Shown in pieces: positions 1 to 6,935 of a DNA stretch of 11,989 bases (its first letter is position 1; each line of letters begins with the position of its first letter). The notes beneath the pieces are model-generated. The model worked only from the letters and a program-made list of their open reading frames with translations. It ran no database searches and was not told where the DNA came from. Source of the DNA: Ichthyophonus hoferi (Eukaryota > Opisthokonta > Ichthyosporea > Ichthyophonida > Ichthyophonidae); contig NAOQ01000065.1 of assembly GCA_002751075.1 (NCBI GenBank), positions 55,736-67,724 on the forward strand, read 5' to 3'. The position numbers and the translations under genes are program-made.

Positions 1-60
1 AATATATCTAACAGGTGAGTAGGGCTTACTTCTTATTTTAACTCCGTATTGGATATATTA

Positions 61-335
61 ATTTTGGCGACAGATCCAATTGAAAGTGAGACTTAGATCT
101 TTGGTTAACAAGTTAGTCCGGTTCGGGACTATACGAGTTGCGGGGCAGATAATTTGACTTGACTCGCAAAAATACCGTACAGTGATTCTGTATCATGATT
201 AAGATCCTAATGCTGATAAGCGGAAAGAGTCTATGATATGTATATATTGTAAATATAAAAAGGAGTTATATCTAAATGACAGATGGAAAAATACGTTCCC
301 TTCAACACAATCAGTTGTGTAGTAGTAGACCGGGA
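61..335 (+). mobile_element. Ty1/copia-like remnant, downstream pol block, copy 1
   Basis: This stretch matches 2620-2870 as a diverged direct repeat. Shared words include a block around 'tccaa(t/c)tgaa.gtgaga', then 'taca.tg.ttctg', 'tatgtatatatt' and 'atgacaga.gg.aaaata'. The second copy lies directly downstream of a recognisable copia reverse transcriptase, so this block is inferred to be the same post-polymerase part of an older relative. It is a broken fossil with many breaks. Its left end may lie outside the window, and no LTR is visible. Confidence 0.45.
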
Positions 336-842
336 AGGAACTATGAAGACTAAAAGTAAGGTTGGTGATGAGTCTTAACCTATGGTAATTGAAGGCAATG
401 TTGGTAAATAGGTTAATTTTACAGAAATTGATAGTGATAAATTATTTCCCATATGAAAGAATTATATAATTGAAGGGTACAGTGAGTGGATTATATTGAA
501 AAATAAAGCTGACTTAGATTAAATCAAATCTAGTGGAGTAATTCATAGGGTCAAAGATTCTTCACTTGTATGCAGTAAGTTCTTATCATCGTATTTGGTA
601 TGATGAACTGCAATTATGGTATCTTATGCTGAATTTAAATCTACCCTTACTCTTTTGGAATTGTCAATATCAATGGAGATAGGCGCCTTGTCAGTACCTA
701 TGGTAGCTATAATGGTAGGAATATGTGATGCTGTGAATAAAGATATCTTAATATGTGTTATTCCTGCTCTATCTTCAGTTCTTCTGTTTTTTGTTTGGAG
801 TTCTATTTGGACCTGTTCATTAATTTCATTTTTTTAAAACAG
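336..842. other. AT-rich stretch without a recognised gene
   Basis: The stretch holds a 73-codon open frame on the plus strand (616-837) and an overlapping open frame of similar length without an early ATG on the minus strand. Neither shows a family motif. It lies between two copia-like blocks, so it may be further eroded element sequence, but nothing in it shows that directly. Confidence 0.3.
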
Positions 843-992
843 TTGGTGTTAAAACAAAGAATGTTTAATTAATTTGGGTATTTCTTTATATAACTATAAG
901 TATTTAATGTTATTAGCAATTATTTTTACATATGTAGCCTGGGAAAATAAGTAGTGCAGTCTATTAGTGTTATAAATGGTAATCCAGTATGA
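843..992 (+). mobile_element. Ty1/copia-like remnant, start of RT region, copy A
   Basis: This block is a diverged direct repeat of 1624-1680 joined to 2042-2135. Shared words include 'tttaattaatttgggtattt', 'ttattagca', 'acatatgta', 'tagtgc' and 'ggtgtta'/'agtgtta'. In the second copy the same sequence runs directly into a copia reverse transcriptase with IYM-QPEG-like residues, which is why this one is assigned to the N-terminal side of that domain. It is a short, old, broken fossil. Its main value is that it shows the unoccupied state of the site where the MITE sits in the other copy. Confidence 0.5.
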
Positions 993-1623
993 TCTATAAA
1001 AATTGAACCAATCAATGGTAGAGATCCTGAAACTACATAAAATCAGCCATTTCAAATCATGTTAGGAGTGCAGAAAACACATTTCTTAGGTACTTTTCAT
1101 AATAGAAGTCCTGCTGCACTTGTTTAATAATAAAAATACGCCCTATCATATCTGTACTCTGTGTATGCAAAGGGATGTGTTAAAACGCTTCTTATTTAAT
1201 TTGGTGTTCTGTCTCCTTCTAAAAAAATATAAACTACAGGAACGATCCTGTCTATATTTATTATTCCCAACATGAATGCAGAGAAGGCTTAAATAATTTA
1301 TCATGGTCACAAAACCTGGTAATTCAATTAAGTCAACTATCCACAAATACTGAAAACACACCACCCCAACCCTACATCCATCCATTATTTTCTACACATG
1401 GAAACTCATTTTTTTATTACAGTTACACACTGTCTTCAAATCTGCATTTGAACTATCAACATTGTCAACCTCAAAGTGACACCAAAGTAATATACAAAGC
1501 AAGTGGGCGACTCCCACATATCACTTCAGCACCAGTTTCCAGTTACCAGATATCAAAGCCAGAGTCAGAGTGAGCAAGAACATTTAATATACAGTATGGT
1601 GAATTGTTTTTTTTTTTTTCACA
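993..1623. other. Spacer between two copia-like copies
   Basis: No gene is supported. A 79-codon minus-strand frame (1146-1385) has no recognisable motif. The part from about 1360 to 1590 is less AT-rich and proline-codon-rich on the plus strand. It could be the linker that precedes the reverse transcriptase in a copia polyprotein, but this is only a guess. A run of 13 T lies at 1607-1619. Confidence 0.3.
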
Positions 1624-2870
1624 TTGGGTGCCATGCCACAAAGAATATTTAATTAATTTGGGTATTTCTTTATATAGTTATACATTTTTGATCCAAATGA
1701 CAAGTTTTGTGATCGAAATTATATTTTTCCTGATCAAAATTATATAAAAATTTCCCAATCAAAAGGAGAACAAATAAATTGAAATCTTTTATGTCCTTCA
1801 TTGTAGAAAAAAAAGACTAGTTCAAAATAAATTCTTGTTATCTGTGATATGTAGTATAGTTCTTCTCAAGAGAGTATAATTCCTTTAAAATGAAAAGAAT
1901 AACTCAAAAAATATGTACATACATATATGATTGGTGTATATATATTTGCTCTCCTTTTAATTGGGAATATATATATATATATATATTTATCAGGAAGGTT
2001 ATAATTTTGATCATGAAATTTGTCATTTAGATCAAAAACCCTAAAATATTATTAGCATTATCATTACATATGTATTCTGGAAAAATATTTAGTGCGATTT
2101 ATTGGTGTTAAATGATAACCTAAGATGTAGGAGTCTAAATGGAAAACTGGAAAAAAATATCTACATGTATCAGCCAGAAGGACTTGAGGACTTTGACTTC
2201 CCACATGAGGTGTACAAGCTTCAAAGATTGATATAGGCTAAAACAATTAGCATTAGTCTGGTAGCATATCTTAGCTGCATTCTTGGCTGAACAACACCTT
2301 TTCCTGACCAACGTTGATCCATGCCTATTTGTATCCCATGATACACCATACTTCCTTGCTGTATGTGTCTATGTGAATGACACACTCATTTTTTCTGACA
2401 ACAATGCTGCAACACAAAGGTTAATTGACAACATGAAGAAATTATTAAAACCCAAAGAGATGGGATTCCTAGCTGAGTAGTACTTGGAATATCAAATCGG
2501 AAAGGATAATCCAGGGTCCATACAGTTCAGGATGGGTGCAGCAAGGAGATGGTAAAGTCCTATGACATGAAAGGTGCTAGGCAAACTATGTCCCCAATCC
2601 TACCAAACCATGTGTCCAATCCAACTGAATGTGAGATAAGGAACATAGTTCATTGGTTAATTATTTTCAGTCTGGTTTAGGACTCTAAAATCATGGGTCC
2701 GGTAACTTGGTTTGACCTATGGAATACTGTACAATGGTTCTGCCCTACAATTAGGATTTAGTACTGATAGACAAGAAAATCTACAATATGTATATATTTT
2801 GAAAGGGGTTTTATGTTGAATGACAGACGGGAAAATACTTTTCCTTCAACACTGTTACTTACAAGATCGT
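1624..2870 (+). mobile_element. Ty1/copia pol remnant (reverse transcriptase and following region)
   Basis: This is the clearest retroelement fossil in the window. Short stretches read as copia-family reverse transcriptase in the expected order: an IYM-QPEG-like motif near 2160-2180, a VYKLQ-like motif near 2210-2230, and a DPCLF...YFLAVCVYV block at 2310-2380. Positions 2540-2590 then resemble the post-polymerase 'KEMVK.Y.M..A' stretch. The region from 2620 is shared with 61-335. The copy is interrupted by a MITE at 1683-2041. It is broken in several to many places, no LTRs or target duplications are visible, and it looks old. The family call rests on motif order; the exact ends are estimates. 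Confidence 0.75.
1683..2041. mobile_element. MITE (non-autonomous DNA transposon) with long terminal inverted repeats
   Basis: The left arm (about 1685-1775) and the right arm (about 1945-2038) are reverse complements over roughly 90 bp with scattered mismatches. Both start with TTTTTGATC, followed by AAATGACAA and later by AAAAGGAGA/GCAAA at the inner end. The right arm has gained an extra (TA)n tract near 1966-1987. In the left arm GATC recurs at 1690, 1711 and 1732, a 21-bp spacing, and the right arm keeps two of these. A TA dinucleotide flanks both sides (1681-1682 and 2042-2043), which fits Tc1/mariner-type target use. The 170-bp centre has no open frame, so a transposase would have to come from elsewhere. 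Removing 1683-2041 restores alignment with the uninterrupted related copy at 843-992. Confidence 0.82.
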
Positions 2871-3283
2871 TAATCGCGATTGTACCTTTAAATTTGAAGT
2901 GCTTAAAATTAAGTGGTTCAAGATTGATTAGTTGCATAATATCTTCCAACTTAATAGATTGATTCGTTAATGGAACCTCTGTAAGTTATGCCAACAAGAT
3001 AGAAAAACTAAAGCCAAAATATGATAAGAAACGAGTATAAAAGAAAACAAAAATCCATAATAAAAACCCTCGTCGCAGACATTTGTGACACCCTTTTGTG
3101 GGGGTGGGGGGGTGTGGGGGTGTGCGTAAAACTCTACACACATTCTACAAAGAAATAGTGACTTCTAATAAACACATTCAGAGTGACAATTTCTGTCTCC
3201 ATTGTGTGGTTCCACTAAATTTTGTCACGTGCACTCATGCCATTTTTGACTCCTTTGGGATCCAGAATTCCAGACAGTTCTGA
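2871..3283. other. Spacer with G-rich tract
   Basis: No gene is supported. Two short frames here (minus strand 2758-2949, plus strand 3098-3283) show no family features. The notable element is the G-run tract at 3100-3120. The spacer separates plus-strand from minus-strand copia remnants. Confidence 0.4.
3100..3120 (+). other. Potential G-quadruplex tract
   Basis: Runs of 5, 7 and 5 G are separated by T and TGT. The 7-G run can supply two G-tracts, so four GGG tracts with loops of 1-3 bases are possible. It stands out in an otherwise AT-rich window. Formation of a quadruplex is inferred from sequence only. Confidence 0.5.
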
Positions 3284-4490
3284 TTAAGGTACTGTTACCT
3301 GTGCTGTCATTGCTGCTGTGAATGCCAGCTTGCAGGATAGAGTATGGGTTGTATATGTAGCTCCACTTCTTGTCATCACGGGTTCATATTTCAATCTCTT
3401 CTGCGTATGCTGTTGACCTGTGCTCTGGTGATTTTTAAAATGCCATGATTGTTGCACAGCAAGCTGTCTATTAATGGCATAATTAATGTGAAGTGCAGAA
3501 GTGCTTGCCAAAGACATGTGTAATGGGTGCATGAAGTAATTTTGCCACAATGCATGTGTCACAACACCTACAGCTGATTAAATATAGAGAGTGCCATCAG
3601 TTAACCATGTGAAGAGGCATGTAGCCTCAGCAGTGTTGATGTCTGGTTCTACTATCAGGATTGGGTTACAGGAAGAGATACAAAGAAGGGCAATGTTGGC
3701 ATTGAGAATATAGAGATCATTCCTGCAGGATCAGCCAATAAGAATGGTGCAGCCATCAAGTGCAACTGTCACTGTATTGGCTGAGAGTGTGGTGACAACA
3801 TCTAGCCCACATAGACCAGAGATGAAAAATAAGTTTGTAGGAACTGACTTTACATAGAGGACTGGTTTTAATGCAATGATCTGGTCAGTCAGATGCAACC
3901 TTAATTTGATAGTCCCTGTCAGTGTTGCCAAGATCTGATTATCATCAGCCATTTTCATAGGAATATTCAGCGGAGGTGCTCTCCGTGAAAGTTACCAGTG
4001 CTGAGCAGATGTCCATGCTGGTACGGGAGTCTAGCAAGAAGTTTCCCTGTGGAAACCCTAATGCCGTAGCAACTGAACCTGCATACATGAGTGCAATGGT
4101 GGGATCTTTGACAGATCAACTGTGAAGTTGAATAATTTTAAGGTTAGCCTGTTGTTGCTGCTTTGGGTGTAGTAACTCTGCTTTACATTTTCCAAAATTG
4201 GGACTGCCTTTGTGTTGTATGCAACCCACTGTGTTGTATTGGGTGTACTTCCCAGAGTGTTAGTCAGAGTGGAATTAGAATTGGGCTTTTGTTTTAAAAC
4301 TTCTATTGCCATTAGGCTTCCCATCAGTTTTTCATATATGGCATTATGTGTCCTGCTATCAGTTATTCATGTGTTGTTGCTATTGTGACTTGTCGTGAGG
4401 GTCATATTGTTTGTGGTTGACAGAATCGGCTTGATTCAATGTCTGGAAGCCCCAGTTATGCTTATAGGATTCACTCATGAATAACTGTTT
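3284..4490 (-). mobile_element. Ty1/copia remnant, gag/protease/pre-integrase part, minus strand
   Basis: Reading leftward, minus-strand frames at 4324-4058, 3958-3731 and 3562-3284 together cover about 1 kb. The middle frame resembles the copia segment between protease and integrase. It has a MADDNQ-L...GTI-L start, then a VLYV..VPTNLFFISGL block like the usual 'VLYVP....NLLSV..L', and a DG..ILIG end. Sequence just upstream of it resembles the protease 'LDS' neighbourhood. The third frame would correspond to the gag-pre-integrase area, and the first to late gag, although no zinc knuckle is visible. It is a broken fossil with a handful of breaks. It looks somewhat better preserved than the plus-strand copies, and no LTRs are visible. 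It is not shown to belong to the same insertion as those copies. Confidence 0.62.
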
Positions 4491-4699
4491 GCTCAAACTA
4501 TTATAAGTCTATATTTAAGGTTAAACTCACTGAACTCGATAGTTTTCAGTGGGCATTTAGTTATTATTTTTCAGGAAATATTCTTGTTGTATGAATACCC
4601 TGGAATAGATAATGCTTAAGTATCAATGATCTGCATTGGTACTTTCTAATAGTACACTGGTGAACTAATTGGACAGAGGAATAAGCTACAAAAAAAACT

Positions 4700-4860
4700 C
4701 ATGGAGATCGCCTCTGATTGGCGTGATTGAGAACCCTGCATTACCTAATTGTTCTGGATTAATCTGGAATTGGAGCGCCATTTAATGAGGTCACGGCCAA
4801 TGAGTCAGTTGATGCGCTTATGACCAATTATATGTGCAATCTTAATGCGCATACCTATTA
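4700..4860. promoter_or_regulatory. CCAAT-box cluster with AP-1-like site (candidate distal promoter)
   Basis: Four CCAAT pentamers on either strand lie within 112 bp: 4717-4721 and 4769-4773 as ATTGG, 4797-4801 and 4824-4828 as CCAAT. TGAGGTCA (4786-4793), a CRE-like octamer, lies just before the third. TGAGTCA (4801-4807), a consensus AP-1/bZIP site, overlaps the third by one base. An ATGCGCAT palindrome lies at 4845-4852. NF-Y binds CCAAT, and spaced CCAAT pairs near bZIP sites are typical of animal promoters. The block is less AT-rich than its surroundings. Factor binding is inferred. Confidence 0.45.
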
Positions 4861-4865
4861 ACTTG

Positions 4866-4944
4866 GTTTGAATGTAGAAAAATGTATGCAATAATAATCC
4901 ATATATATGGAAAAACTACAATGCATGCTATACTCGGTTATCAT
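4866..4944 (+). other. Possible alternative 5' non-coding exon
   Basis: CAT|GTAAGT at 4942-4950 is a near-perfect splice donor about 115 bp downstream of the CCAAT cluster. A matching acceptor with a short pyrimidine tract (tcttctttcttag) ends at 5802, five bases before the ATG of the TP53I11-like gene. A leader exon starting somewhere near 4866 and splicing 4944 to 5803 is therefore possible. Its only ATG (4921) would not read in frame with the main protein. The left limit is arbitrary. Confidence 0.22.
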
Positions 4945-5269
4945 GTAAGTCCTTATTCCTGCTGTCTTGACACCGTGGAATCATATATTGATCGAAAATT
5001 GTAGCAAACAATTAGATCAGCTTACGATCGCGGTTAATGGTAAAAAAAAAAAACGATCTAGTACGTAGGTTAGTAAATATGCGTGATAGTACGTATATAT
5101 ATATATGATAGTAGGTATGTATAGCATTATGGATATATTTTTATGGCAGTATGTATATATATGTCTATTAAATAGTATGCATATACGATACCACCATAGC
5201 CACCATGGTGCACACTGGTATTCTTAAGGATTTTTCAGCAATATTCAACTTATCACTTTTCAATTTCTA
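4945..5269. other. AT-rich stretch with simple TA repeats
   Basis: The stretch holds a run of 12 A (5042-5053), (TA)n tracts near 5094-5106 and 5152-5162, and repeated 'agta(t/g)gtat' words. An ATG in a strong Kozak setting (gccaccATGG, 5198-5207) opens only a 16-codon frame before a stop. No gene is supported. Confidence 0.35.
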
Positions 5270-5359
5270 ATTGGTTAATGGTTAGTTATGATGAAACCTG
5301 CGAGCCTCATTCCAATCCCTCTGGATATTCTGATTGGCTATCACCTAACTATGACGTCA
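5270..5359 (+). promoter_or_regulatory. CCAAT/CRE promoter cluster upstream of the TP53I11-like gene
   Basis: The cluster holds ATTGG at 5270-5274, CCAAT at 5312-5316, ATTGG at 5333-5337 and a perfect palindromic CRE, TGACGTCA, at 5352-5359. The last CCAAT and the CRE are 14 bp apart, an arrangement familiar from NF-Y/CREB-type animal promoters. The cluster lies about 450 bp upstream of the ATG at 5808. Several TATA-like words follow in the AT-rich leader, so the transcription start cannot be placed. No convincing p53 decamer pair was found nearby by eye. Confidence 0.5.
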
Positions 5360-5802
5360 ATCAAGAGCCACATTCGAAATATATCTAGACTACTGATTAA
5401 TAATAATAATATCCTCTTATATTATTATAATAAAATATTCATAATAATAATAGGTATTATTTTATAGTAATAAATTAAAATATCATAATATAATATTTAA
5501 AATTATCTATATAGTATGATGTAATATACAATCAATCATAACCATTGCTTTTAACTGTAGACTGCAATTATAACATAAGCATTCCATTCCATCTATCGTT
5601 TGCTACACTATATACTACATATATTACGTATTCTACACTTGCGACGCATAATACTAATACATACAACACATATAATAAATCTACAGTACACTAAGTTATA
5701 ACTAAACATAAAAATCCTTTGACGTGTTCAGTATTTATCAGCACAGAATTGCGTTGTAGTCTAATATTTTCTAGATTTATTTAAATTAGTCTTCTTTCTT
5801 AG
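5360..5802 (+). other. AT-rich leader or 5' intron of the TP53I11-like gene
   Basis: About 440 bp of strongly AT-rich DNA with AATAAT and TATTAT runs at 5395-5520. Its last 20 bases end in a pyrimidine stretch and AG (5801-5802), which reads as a splice acceptor just before the coding start. It could be 5' UTR, or the end of a leader intron starting at 4945. Confidence 0.4.
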
Positions 5803-5807
5803 TCATC

Positions 5808-6901
5808 ATGTCAATGGCCCATCGTTTATCTGAACCTTTAACTACCCCTAGCAGTCAGTATTTGTGAGTTTTCCTCTTATAATTTTTATACTATATTCAT
5901 GTTTATTTTGCTGGTACAGATGATTGTTATTGTTTTATTATCGTTGTGTACATATAAAGTAAAACGTACATACAGGCGTTTGGGTGTAGGTATATTATGC
6001 ATTGTAATATAAGTGCTATATAATGCTATATAATATATTATGCTAGAATATAATATAGTAAAATATAATATAGCACAATACAGTAGAATATAATATTTTT
6101 AAATATAACTGTAACTGTAATATGATATAGTATAGTATAGTATAATATAATATAATATAAAAATGCAGTATATATACATATACTTGTAAATATACACGAA
6201 TAAATGCACACAGCATGCACGTAGTTGCCTTAATATATTTAGAAAAATATATATTTACTTTCACATTAATATTACATTATAATATATTATATCATAATAA
6301 ATTACTTTATACTATACTATACTACATTACAATATAGTGTATTACATTTACAATACGTATATATTTTCATAAACATTTACCTGCACATGTTTACCACAGT
6401 AGTATGTTGTATGATATTATATTATATTATATGGCAATGTACAATACTCAATTATAGCTCTATGTATACGTACATACGCACTTGCATTCCATTATATTGT
6501 TTTATGTTATATTATCGTATACTCGACTCTATTGTAATATATTTATATTATATTATATTATATTATATTGTGCTTCACCATATTATATTATAGTATAATA
6601 TATGGTATAGTATTGTATAGTTTTATATAGTACTGAATTATAATTATATAGTGGTCCACACTCCTAATATATTATACTCTGGTATAATATACTAAACCAT
6701 ATGTTACCTCACTATATTATATTCCAGTATACCATAATATACAGTATTATGCACTACTCAATTACAATTATATATACCCACTTACACTACATTATATTAT
6801 CTTGTGCTATATTGCCTCACTATATTATATTATACTCTATTTTATTCTACTATACCATATTATTACCATATGATTACACTATTCAACTACAATCATATAC
6901 A

Positions 6902-6935
<34 letters not shown>

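Noticed and set aside
616-837. 73-codon plus-strand frame, hydrophobic, with an antisense open frame
   Set aside because: It has no family motif, no splice or promoter context, and lies between decayed copia blocks. The hydrophobicity may just be AT-rich reading.
5198-5254. ATG with a perfect Kozak context
   Set aside because: The frame stops after 16 codons, the only nearby donor is weak, and it lies upstream of the CRE promoter cluster.
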